64,000 nucleotides of DNA. Origin: Phalacrocorax aristotelis (lineage: Eukaryota > Chordata > Aves > Suliformes > Phalacrocoracidae). Under the pieces are notes generated by a model that had not been told where the DNA came from, searched no databases, and saw nothing but the letters and a program-made list of their open reading frames with translations. The translations under genes were made by a program, and so were the position numbers. Shown in pieces: positions 34,427-46,400 of this stretch. Positions within the stretch are counted from its first letter, which is position 1; each line of letters starts with the position of its first letter. The stretch lies in NCBI RefSeq assembly GCF_949628215.1, contig NC_134276.1, positions 69,356,233-69,420,232 on the forward strand. The letters run 5' to 3'.

Positions 34427-37400
34427 GTGAGTGAGCGGGGCGGGTTTGGACCGCCAGTTCAGTGCCCGGACGCCCCCGGACACCCGCCGCTGGTGGGGAG
34501 GAGGAGGAGGTGGCGGCGGCGGCGGCTCCTCCCGCGGCGCGTTGCGAGGCGCCGCAGCGCGGCTGCTCCGGCCCGGGTGGGGAAGGTGGGGGGGGCTCCG
34601 CGCGGACCCCCGCGTCTCTGGGCGGTGGGGCTGAGGGCTGCCCCTCTTCCCCGCCTTCCCGCCCTGCCGAAACTTTCCCTAGCCTGGCGGGCAGCCGGCT
34701 AGGCCGTGCCGGAGGGTGCCCCGGCAGGCATCGCCCCGCTGCCCCGTCCCGGGGGCTTGCGCGGGGAGTGAACGCCCCCCGCCACGTCCCCTCGGCGGCC
34801 TCTGGGGGCGGCGGCCGCGCTTCCCCCCCGCTCCGCCCCCGGTGCCCCGCGGGAATGGGGCGCTCGGGGGCTCCCCGGTGCGGCGCGGCAGGCAGCCGGC
34901 CGGCCTTCAGGCCGAGCCCCGGGCGTGAGGTGGGGCGGGCGGCGGTGAGGGGTGGCGGGGCGGGGAGGCGGAGGGGGAGCGGTCCGAGGGAGACGTGGCT
35001 CAGGGAGTCGGTATTTCCGCAGCCGCTCCTCAGACCGCTCTTTGTCCGCCTTGCTCTTAACCTGGGAGGTGAGGCTGCAAGGAAGTTTTCCAGGGCAGGC
35101 CTCGTGTCTGTTTTTTGTAAAATTCCTCTGGTGGCCTTCGGGGGGCTAAATAAATGTTTGTTTGTTAGCTCTGCACGTAGCTGGAGTCTTAAGAGCCTGG
35201 AGAGAGGCACAAAGGTATTCGGGGAAATCTTAAGAATAACCACTGACAGGGGTATTTATAAGTTTTTAGCCGTGAGTCAAATAGAGTCAGCTCCTTTCCC
35301 TTTCTTGTCCAGATTTTTCTGTTGCGTGTTTCATACTTGGTTTATTTCACGTTACTCTGTTCTGGGTTTTAGGCTTAGGTAGATTTTACATAGATGGAAC
35401 ACCATGAGGAAGGATCTTTGTCAGCTTAGTTAGGGACAAGCGATTCTCTTGATGCTCCAAAACACATAGGTGAGCTGACTTCAGGGGTGGGTGCGTACAT
35501 CAGACTTAGGATCCTTCCTTTGACTTGGGAGGGTGGAGAGGTACGACTTGGATATGTTGGCAGAATGGGTGGTGTTTCCTACCCCAGAAACACAACATTG
35601 GAATTCCCTTTACTACCATATGTTACTCTGTTTGCAGGACCTTGTTATTTAGATACTGCTGTTATCATTGAAGTTATCACAGAATCACAGGTTGGAAGGG
35701 ACCTCAGGCATCATCTAGTCCAACCTGTGCCAGCTCTGACTCTTAGGACAGTTTGTCTCAGTGACTTCAGGTTCCATGTATACTGAAGCAGGGAGAGCTT
35801 CACAGCTGTTCTTGTTTTGAAAGGGATTGGTGTTTTGCCAAAAATGATACTTAATTTTGAAAACAAAGTTACTAGGCTGGTGTTAAAATACTGGAATTGA
35901 GTGGCAATTGACGTGGTCATCAGGACCTAGCTATTGATTAGATTCAATGGACAGTAGTTGGGTTTTGCCGTCTAGCTTTGTGGGTAGAAGTTAACCTTAA
36001 GGAAGGGGAAAACTGCCGTGATTTTTGCTGCCTGGGCTGTAAGTCACAGAAGGCTTCTTACAGCTTATTTAGGGTTGTCTTTGGGATTTGGAAAAAACGG
36101 AGGAGGAGAGGGACTGTGGATCAATGTGGCAAAAAGTAGCTAAGAAAGGGAACAGGTTGGTGTCTGATGGAAGTATGGGTTTTTGCAAATCTAATGTATC
36201 AGGTTTCTGTGCTTTTCAGTCTTTTGACTAGTGATCAAAAGTAGTGGAATCATTAGTTACGGCTCACATGTCTTCGATGTAGTATGATATGCTTAGCAGA
36301 TACCACTGGTATAATAGATTCTAGAGACTATTTTTTGTTTTCTATGGACATGACGATGATCCCATCCCCCTATCCTAGAAGTGCACTCCTTGCAATATTA
36401 CTGAATCATCACTGTGCTCTGGTTGCAGTCAGATAACACCAGGCTAAAATAGCATAGAGTCTGAGGAAACTGAGCTGCTGGTGTAGGTGTATGTGTTGGC
36501 AGTTCTTATGTTCCTTCTCTCTCAAGTGCTCTCCAAATGACTAAGTGTTTTCAGGCTGTGCAGCTCCTTTCCATGAATTTCCATTCAGTGTTAGTCATGA
36601 GGAATCAGATTTGGAGCACATACGTTACAGGGAATGAAATGCTTGGCAAGTACATTATTTTTTTATGAACTAGGAGACAGGACTTTTTTGATAGTGCCAT
36701 TTTGTCAGTTTGTGTGTGAAACCCCAAGAGAATGTTTAGGGAGTATCTTTCTAAAAGTGTCTTACTTCATAAAAGCTTCTGCCTTGAATGCAAGTTTGTT
36801 ACAAATGTGCCTGAAAAAACTTCTTTGTGAGAGTTTGCAAACTAGAGGAAGAGCTTATACAGGCGGTTGAAAGGCTCTTGACTATCTCATTCTGAAGACT
36901 CACTGAGTGGCTCCCTTGGTAGTTTCACAGCGCAAGGTGTTGGATGGCTAGGCTGGCTTAAGTATCTCTGCGCCACACCTCCTATTTCTCACCAGCATCC
37001 ACCGTGTACAAGGACTTAAATTTCTGTGCTGTGCACCAGGTAAAGGAACAGGTCTGGACTGAGGTCCCCTTTTGAGGTTGTAAGCATTTGGCAGTGTGGG
37101 TATTCAGACAGCTGTTTTGGTCCAACACAGGAGGCTGTGCGATGGTGAAATAAATGGGCAGCAGGGAGTGCTGTTCGCAGTGTTGCTATCACACGCTTTT
37201 CAGGCCTACAATTGGTGTCTCACCTAAGGAGTCTTGTTGAAGTACCACCGTGACCTGAGGTGCAGTCAGGCTCACATTAAAGGTACCTAGAACTCTTTTG
37301 ACAGACTTCACTGGGTTCTCTAGTGGCACTCAGAGTAAGGATCCTTCTTACTTTACATCTGAGTTTTAATTAATGTTTGATGTCTCATTTCTGGAAATCT

Positions 37401-40400
37401 GATTTCTGCTAATTTAAAAAATATTTACTTGAAACAGTGTGCTGTGCATAGGTTGTGTATATAAAAGTAGAACCCCAAAAGAGCGCTTCTGTGCTGCAGC
37501 AGGCCGTTAAAAGCTGTTGTAACTTAAGCAACTGTTCCCTTGCAAAACTGAACAGAGTTTAACTAACAGTTACATTTACCTTATCTGTAGGCCCTAGGTG
37601 AAAGGGGTGATTTTGTTCCCCATTACCAAAGTGATGAATCTGGAGATAGTGCGGCTGGCGAGCTGTCAGAGTCACTCTGTCACCTGGCAGAATGCTACTC
37701 AATTTTTTTACCTATATATATATATTTCAGAACTAGATTAGTTGACTCACTTGCAGTGCTATCTCCTGTGAGCATTGCATGGCTATACAGTGCTACATAT
37801 AGTGGGAAGCTTTGCCCAAAGTTTGAATTTTCATTGCCTTTTTAAAGGGGCAAAGTCTTCTGCTAAGGCTTTTCTGTGATTTAACCCCCAGCAAGATACT
37901 GCAGGAGTGCTAGTGCTAACCAAAGGGAGGGGGGGCACATGGAGGTGGACTGTAACAAATCCTTTCAGTCATGGGCTGCGCTTGCATCATCTCAAAGCTG
38001 TTGTGAAACTGTAGCTTAAGAGTGTGAGGTGATTATAAACACAAGTGAAATGGATTTAATTGGTTTTTATTGTTTGTAATGAGAAATGTAGATAGATCAC
38101 AAAAAGCAACCAATTAAATAGATATTGTTTAAAAAAAAAAACCCAGTGTCTCCACAATATGAGTAACTTATATGCAGGCTGAGTGTTTTGTTTGCTTTTT
38201 AAAAAGCCCACCTGTTTGTGGGTTGATATGTCAATACATAGACACCTTAAGCTCCTTCTCATTGAAGTTTTAACTGTTTATTCAGCTTTATACAGACATA
38301 CTGAGATGCTTCAGTGAGGCTGTCTTTGTAGAATCAAGATTTTATTTAAGTTGTTGGAAATACACTGTAAAATCTTGTAGCCAGGATTTAAAGACCAAAG
38401 CTTGTCAATCGTCGTGGTTTGCTTTAATCTAGATGCTACTGTAAATAATCTACTGATGTCTTGGTATAACAAGGGAGTTGCATGTTCTTAATGAAAATAA
38501 AGTTAAGAGCTCGATTTCTGGTAAAGTAGAACAGTTTGCTTTGCTCATTTGTTGATCAAATAGTTCTCAGGAAGTATGTCAGTAGCCTTTTTCCTTTTCC
38601 AAGGGAAAAAAGAAGGAATAGTAGGGTGCTATCATGAGATCCAAGCTGCAGACCTCATTACCTTTGTAAGACTAATTACACAAGCACAGCTACTGAAACA
38701 ACTTAAAAACAAAATATCAAAATGATGTGAGGGAAGTACATCCTGCAGTGTAGTAGCTTGACTTCTCCCAGCATTGTTAGTTTCCATGGTTGTTATCCTT
38801 GGTTTTACAAGGTTATCCATTTGTTTTTGTCAGATTTCTATCAGCTAGTTAGAATGTAATGTGTCAGAATATCAAGGTGCGAGTAAGCTTTTCCATCTGA
38901 ATCTTACCAGCCTCTTGCATGTGTTCAAGACAAAGGTTAAAGGCTACTTAATGTTGTGTTCTGATAAGCTGTTACTTCTGCTTTTCGTAATAGAAAAGTA
39001 GCTGTGAATTTGGTCCTGTCCGCTTGCTTCAGGCTAGCTGTCCGCAAGTTATTCATCACTGGTATGGAGAATTTCAGAAATCTTCCCTCCCCGGCTGTTT
39101 TACAGCTAGACATCAGGATTGACTGGCCATGGGAGAGTTAGAAGTGGTCTGAAGTGACATGAGGCTCATCTGCTTTTTGTGTCAGCGTGCCATGCATTCT
39201 CCACCAAAAAAAAAAAAACCCAAAACCAAAAATGTTTGCTTGCTGGCTTCATGTCCCACAGAGCTGCCTTTCATCTGTGGGTTTATGCAAATAAGTTTAC
39301 TGTCTTCAACAGCTTCCAGTTCCCTGCCCATCAGGCTTCCAACTAGCTGTAGCAGTGTAGCTTATAAAAATCTGTTCACGCTTCAGCTGAGTGTATCAGG
39401 AATAGATGGACTCCACCTCTGCTTTGCTAGCCATGATGTTTTACGCCAGTTTTTTGACATCCTGGACAAATTCACCCTTACAGTTCCCAGCTTCTCTCTA
39501 CTTAATATTTGTCTTTAGTATTTGTCTTTAATATTTTATCTCCACTTAGTGTTGGTCTTTTCTGTGGCATGTGCAGCAGCAGAATGTCATCGCTCTACTC
39601 AAAGACAAGCACTTTAGAGCTTTCATCTTCTTTCCCTCTGCATTTTTGCAGAGGGGAAATGTTTCCCTATCATTTATGTTGCTTGGGTTTTTTTTCTGTA
39701 AGGTTGGGTGACCAAAGCAGAGTTTCGTTGAAACTGGTAGTTTTCAACTTCTCATTCATGGACCCTAGGGAGGGAGAGGTGGGGGTTACTGCTCGGACTG
39801 ACTGAAGGGGTTTGCAAAAGGTATAGGAAGAGTGAGCTTGTTTCAGTTACAGTGCTGACCATTGGAGCATGCTGTGAGTCTGCTGAAAATGATCTTAGCA
39901 GTCAACAAACCTAAAATTTAATGCTGAAAATAATCGATTTGAGTCATGACCCTTCATTTGATTGCCACCCTAATTTGAGTCATGTTACCTCAGGTGGCTG
40001 CTCAGTTTCTGGGGTTTAACAGGCATGCTGGTATATTGTCGTTATCGAAGAAGGGTGGAATATTCTCTGCCTCTGCTTTTCATGAAAAATGTGCTGCAGT
40101 TCTGCTAACCGTGTCTGGGAAACAAAGGGAAGGTCAAGGGCTAAATTAAAGAAGGCAGTGCCTGCCCACCCCCCCTTTTTTTTTTTTTTTTAAAAAGGCA
40201 TTTGAAAAATCACAGTTGCCTTCTAGATTGGGGAAAGCATGATTTGTGTAATACTGCATATGATATATTCCAGTTGTTGAGAGAATAGTTCTGCTGCTTT
40301 CTCTTTCCTTCACTCGAAATAGGGAGATGTGTGCCCCTAACAGCAGCATGTACAGGTGTGTTGGCTTTGAAGGTTTCTGTTGGTTTCTCTAACCTGCCAT

Positions 40401-43400
40401 GTTGCTTTAGAGCAAAGGCAGAAAGATGCTTTTCTATACAAATTTTGTGCATTTGAATTGTGTAGAAGAGATCTGTCTGGAGATAGATGTCATTTCATAG
40501 GTTTTTTTAATCATTTGTTGCTGTTTAAGGAAAGACACTGAGGGTTTTCTGTTCTCTATTTTTAAGTGAAAAGGCGACACAGGGTTGTTAGCAATTTAGA
40601 TTGCTTAGCTTTCACATTGCCAAAATAATTTTGACTCTATTCAGAACGTAATTATTACATAGTACTCCAGTTAGGTATAGGTTAAAGTCCTTCTGTTGTC
40701 TCCCTTGGGAATTGAAACTTTTTGTAGGCAGTCAACATATTTGCATACTACTTCGTTGTTTCAAGCCAGTAAATTCAAAGCTAGGAAGTTTTATGATGTC
40801 CAGGCACACTCAAGTACATGTGGTGATGAAAATTGAAGATCCTGTTTGGAACTTCATAACTGTGATAAATGTGATAATATGCATTCTGGATTTTTTTCTG
40901 TGGTAAATATTGGATATTGTTTTTCTGTTTGTAGTAAGTAACAATTGGAGTGCATTACCTTACTTTTGGCAAAATACGAAAAATAGACAAAAATGGGTGA
41001 GCAGTGGTAAAGAATTATATGCTAAAGTTATGAGATAGGAAGGAGTAGAAACACTGAACAGTAAACCGGGAAAAATACTTAGCAGAAGAGTTGGAAAGAA
41101 TTTGCCATCTGGGAAACAAAGAACAGAATTCAGTCATAAAATGACGATGCTAACTGAAATGTTAAAATAAGTATTCATGGTTAGCTTCCCATCCAGTGTG
41201 AAGCGCCATTAACTCCTATAAAGAAAGAAAATTTGCATAATGTTATATCTCACAGCTGTAGGGGTGTATCGGTTTGCCAAAGCTTAAGTATTCTTTCTTA
41301 AGAGATGGTACTAAAATTTTGTCCTGGTGACTATTTTGTGTTTGTTTTGCTATGTGGTGATTAGCTGAGGGATTGGTATAGAGTGGTGGTGTTATCCAAA
41401 TTGAAGAGGGAGCATCTTCCCCTTCAGAAAACCTTGTATCCTGGTGTCTAGGGTACTTCCCACGTGGGAAAAGCTACAGTTTCTAACTGCTGTCTTTGAT
41501 TTGGGGCAGGAACTTTACTGTTGAACAAGACATCAGTTCAGAAAATAAGCAGGAAGAACTACTTGCCGTACAGAAATCTGTGTAGACACACCAGAGGAGA
41601 TATTTTTTAATATTCAAATTATTGTACCTTCCCTAAAGGCATAATCATAAAATTCACCCAGGAAGGAGACATTCCATGACACAAAATTATGATTAGTAAT
41701 TGTACGTTGTTATCTCCACTAGTATTGCAACATACTCTCATCAGTGTAATAATTTTCTAAAGCAAATTAACTATTGGAATTACAGATAGGATACAATTGA
41801 GGATTTTTTTTTTTATTGCTAAGAAATCTAGACTATAAAATGCAGTTTGAAATGCATTAGCTAAGTCATAGAATGGTTTGTGTTGGAAGGGACCTTTAAA
41901 GATCACTTAGTCCAGCCACCCTGGCATGGGCAGAGCCCCGTCCAACCTGACCTTGAATGCTTACAGGGATGGGGTACCCACAACTTTGCTGGGCAACCTA
42001 TTCCAGTGTCTCACCACTCTTACAGTGAAGAATTGCTCCTTGTATCTAATTTAAACTTACTCTCAGGTTAACATCCTCGCCCCATGTCCTGTCACTACAG
42101 GCCCTGGTAAAAAGTTTATCTTCATCATTCTTATAAGCTCCCTTTTAAGGACGGAAAGGCCGCAATAAGGTCTCCCCAGAGCCTTCTCTTCTCCAGGCTG
42201 AACAACCCCAGCTCTCCCAGCCTGTCCTTGTAGGAGAGAGGCTCCATCCCTCAGATCATTTTTGTGGCCTCCTCTGGACCCGCTTCAACAGTTCCATGTC
42301 TGTCTTATGCTGAGGGCCCCAGAGCTGGACGCAGCTCTGCAGGTGGGGTCTCACCAGAGCAGAGTAGAGGGGCAGCATCACCTCCCTTGACCTGCTGGCC
42401 ACGCTGCTTTTGATGCAGCCCAGGATATGGTTGGCTTTCTGGGCTGCGATCACACGTTGCTGGCTCATGTCCAGCTTTTCACCCACCAGTATCCCCAAGT
42501 CCTTCTCTGCAGGGCTGCTCTCAATCCATTCATAACCCAGCCTGTAGTGATACGGGGGGTTGCCCTGACAGAGGTGCTGGACTTTGCACTTGGCCTTGTT
42601 GAACTTCATGTTTGTATTTGCCCACTCCAGAAGCCTGTCAGGGTCCCTCCGGGTGGCATCCCTTCCCTCAGTGGCACTGCTCAGCTCAATATCATCTTGC
42701 AAACTTGTTGAGGGTGCACTCAATCCCCCTGTCTGTGTCTTTATTAAAGATCAGTATCTTTATTAATGACACAGTACTGCCCACTGACCCTAAGGGGCAC
42801 CACTTGTTACTGATCCCTTTGGACATTGAGCCATTGACCACAACTCTTTGGATGAGGCCACCTAGTCAAATCCTTATCCATTGAGCAGTCCATCCATCAA
42901 ACCCATATCTCTCCAATTTAGCGACAAGGATGTTGTGTGGGAAATAAGTTTTCTTTACATTATTACATATCTAATTGAGATCTGCAAAAGAATTAAGACT
43001 TTAATATATCTATAATAATAAGCGTTTTATGAGCTCCCTTCACCAATTTTTCCTTTTTTGTCAAGTTTTCCTCTGGAGGCAAAAAGCTTATTTCTACCAG
43101 GAGACTGAAGCTGCTGAGTGACTATGGAAAGTCAGATTTAAGGAAAAAAACCCTCTTTTGAATGACGTTGCATCTCTCTGAAATAGAAAGTTTGGCTGAA
43201 GCGATTCACTCTGGATTTTCAGAGTTTACGATTTTGCTTTAGAAATCCAGGGTATGGCCGTATATCAGTTCATATTGTTCCTGCATGCTGTTTCTCGTGG
43301 TAGTGAGATCCATTTGAAACAAACATCATCTTGTACTCTTTTTATTCTGAAGAACAGAGGTTGTAAGGAGGGCAATACAGGGAAAAAATCCTGTGTTTTC

Positions 43401-46400
43401 AGCAAAATCCAGTTAGGCAAAAGTTTCTTTAACTGAGTGTCTTGAAATTGCAAACAACAAAGCCACTGGGAAAGAAAATGGTTTTAAAGGAGATTGCATC
43501 TGGTTTGGTACAGTTGATCTCTATGGGCATCATGGTCTCTCTTTTTAAAACATCTGTTTTGAAATGTATGTGATGCTGAAACTAATATTGTCACTAATAA
43601 TTTCAGATTATGAGTGTGTTTTACCATCGGTGCCTTATAATAGTGACTTGATTTTGATGTCATTTAAAGAGACCTAGAGAAGAGGGATGATCCTGGGGTG
43701 AAGGCACAGGCTTCCTTTGAGATTCTGTTTTTTCCAACCTTCAGATTGTGATAGTGGTGTTTTAGTGATTCCTCAGCCTATTGTGGATGAGTTAATTAGG
43801 GCATGCAATGTTCTTAGGGTAGTAATCTGTGTTTTATAGAAACCTATACAGTAAGTATTATTGTAGATGACAGACTCAAAGGACATTTGGATGAAAACAT
43901 ACATCCTGTTCCTATATTCTAGGGATCTAGAAGAATAATTCTTCGCTGCTATACAGTGCAGCTCGTCAGAGCTAGAAGTTCTGTTGTACTTTTTTGGGTG
44001 TGATTTAACAGATTTTGTGTTGGAGTTGGTGGTGGGGTTTTTTTAACACTTCAGGCAGGCCGGGTTGGCTTGTAGCCAAAGCATAGGTCTTCGAATATTC
44101 CTTTCCTGAAAGTAGCCCAGTCATCCTACTGCTCTGCATCTGGCATAATTTCAGAAAGGGTCATCTCTAGTAAAAATAAACCTTTAAATTTCCAGGACTA
44201 TAAATGTATTCAGTAGAAGGAAAACCGTTCTTTAGTCATCTGTGACTGATGGCTTTTGTTTAAGGTACTTTTGAGAAGTCTTGCAAATCTACAACAATTT
44301 TATCATAAGGCTGTGCTTGCCAATTAGTTATAGCGTTATCTCTCAGAGGCTGGAGGGAAAAAAAAGGCAATCAACAAAACAAACAAAAAAAGAGATTGGG
44401 GTTTCCTGAAAGCCGTGAGTGATTAATGTTTAGTTGGCAAAATGTAAATACCTCTTTAATGACAATACTGTAATTAAGGCTTTAAGAAACAAATCTATTT
44501 TCTAAAAGTACAGCTCTTTATCGCTTCATCAAAGGCATGACATTCTTCTTCTCTGGAAGCTGTCACTTTAAAGTGTAATGTCTGTGGGAGTGATTAATGC
44601 CTCTGATGTACTTTTAATCTTCATGGTACTCACAATTAATCCTTGCAAAAATGCTACAATAAAAATGGTTGTTCTCACTATTTTATGGAAGGGATGCAGA
44701 GGGGAAAAGCCTTCCCAGAACAGATAGAGTCAAAATAGGACTATACCTTTCTCCTGCACGCCATTAAACCAGTCTTTCACGTGTCTCAGAACAATGCAGA
44801 TATTCTGATCTCTTCCCTAATGGTAACTTATTATTGCCTTAATCAGTCACTGGGTGAGATTTACAAATAGTCTTTGAGAGAATAAGCAGAACCGTTATTT
44901 CTTCTGTCTTGTAGGCGAGTGTCTCAGTTGTTTGGTTACACGTCATGCTTCTATCCATCCAGTCCAATTAGTCATGAATTTTTCCCTTGCACAGAGTTTC
45001 AGTTAGATGGCAGGAAGAGTGTCCATGAATGCTTCCTAGTTCGATGAATAGGGCATTCTTTATAGAGTATGTACTGTGTGTGGCTGTGGGGGGTGAGGGT
45101 GTTAAATCTCTGAGGTTTGAGAATTGGCATAGGACTGTTACCCTGGATGAATACCTCTTGGCTTAAAAGATTTGGCTTTAGAGTTGGAATTTTTTAAAAT
45201 TGTTTGGTTTTGGTTTTTTTTAAGACTGGCTTTTACAATGAGGTGCTCCGTTATGTTAGCGTTTGCTTAGATTTGGGTCCATTAGGAGTTTGATGCTTTT
45301 GAAAACTGGGTTTATGTGTAGTGCCTGATTAATGAGCTTTCTGGTATGAGAAGCTTTTTTTAACCATCCACACGTCTGCAGATTTGGTGCCTGAACTTGG
45401 GTCTGTCAGGGGGTTTTGTGGTGCCTTTGAGGGATTTTGTCTTGGATTTAGGGTTGTAATTCTGCATCATTCTGCTTGTGGATTTGGGCCCACTTGCCTT
45501 AGTATGTTTCCATCATTCTTGCCTGAATGTCAGACTGGCCTTGGCATAACCTTTAGAACAAGGAAGTGACAATTCAAGGAAATCCACAGCTGCAGAACCA
45601 GCAGTGTGATTATGGCTTACAGAAGAAGCCCGTTTTATAAACAATTGTGATGTTTATTTAGAAAAATCCCAAGAAAACCTTATTTCCACAGTAGTGCAAA
45701 GCCTTACCTCCAATCTCTTTAACCTTGATGTAAGCTGTGCATAAACCCATGGTAGCCAAAGAGATCATCCTTAGAATTGTGTCTTCAGAATCCTTTGTGA
45801 GGGCAGTATGTTCAGGCAAGTTTCTGCGGCACCTCTCTGCATGTGAGAGAGACTGCAGGGTTCTTCAAATCTCTCCATATGGTATTTCCTATGTGGTTCA
45901 TTTTGCAGTTTCATTCTCTTTTGCAGTAATAAAAAGATACACTTCTTAATGACCTCCCATTAAACTTCTTACTCCTACAGAACTGGGATATCAAGCGTAG
46001 TGTTTCTGGAAGCACAGAAATGCTTTTCTGAGTTCCCCTTCTTTGCTGTGGACAGTGAGCACACACAATTAACATGTTTTCTATAGGAAGCCAGTTTCCT
46101 GTATGCAGTGTAGCTGTGCACTGTCTTTGCAACAGAACTGGTAGGGTAGTATTTGTGGTGCAGCTGGCAACTCATTTTTTTATCGATTTCTGCTTCACCA
46201 ACTAAGCCCAGATGTTTCCTGCCACTGTGTAAACAATACGTTACGTTATTTGTATGCATTTCTGTAGCTGAGAAAAATAACTGATTGTAAGTATAGCTGA
46301 GTAATGTATAACTTGAGAATTCTGTACCTGTAGTTGCCAAATGGTCATCATTCATCGCAAAAAAAAGTTTTTCCATTAATGTCATCATAAATAATTCTAA

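Larger units (their letters stand above)
33830..35060. promoter_or_regulatory. UXS1: CpG island promoter of UXS1
   Basis: A block of about 1.2 kb is very rich in G, C and CpG compared with the AT-biased flanks, and is densest from about 34060 to 35000. It straddles UXS1 exon 1. No TATA box is seen near the start codon, which fits a dispersed, housekeeping-type start region. The transcription start is not fixed by the sequence; I infer it lies between the NRF1-type sites (34108-34202) and ATG 34330. The island's length can be judged by eye only, so the borders are approximate. Confidence 0.85.

Noticed and set aside
34416..35243. 275-codon open frame on the - strand antisense to exon 1
   Set aside because: Same GC-rich composition effect; low-complexity Pro/Arg/Ala sequence with no domain.
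34462..35382. 306-codon open frame on the + strand
   Set aside because: It begins just after the exon 1 donor inside the CpG island, is dominated by Pro, Arg, Gly and Ala, and overlaps a long open frame on the other strand. Stop codons are rare in GC-rich sequence, so this is expected by chance.
42427..42884. + strand open frames over the intron 1 CR1 copy
   Set aside because: Antisense shadows of the CR1 protein frame.
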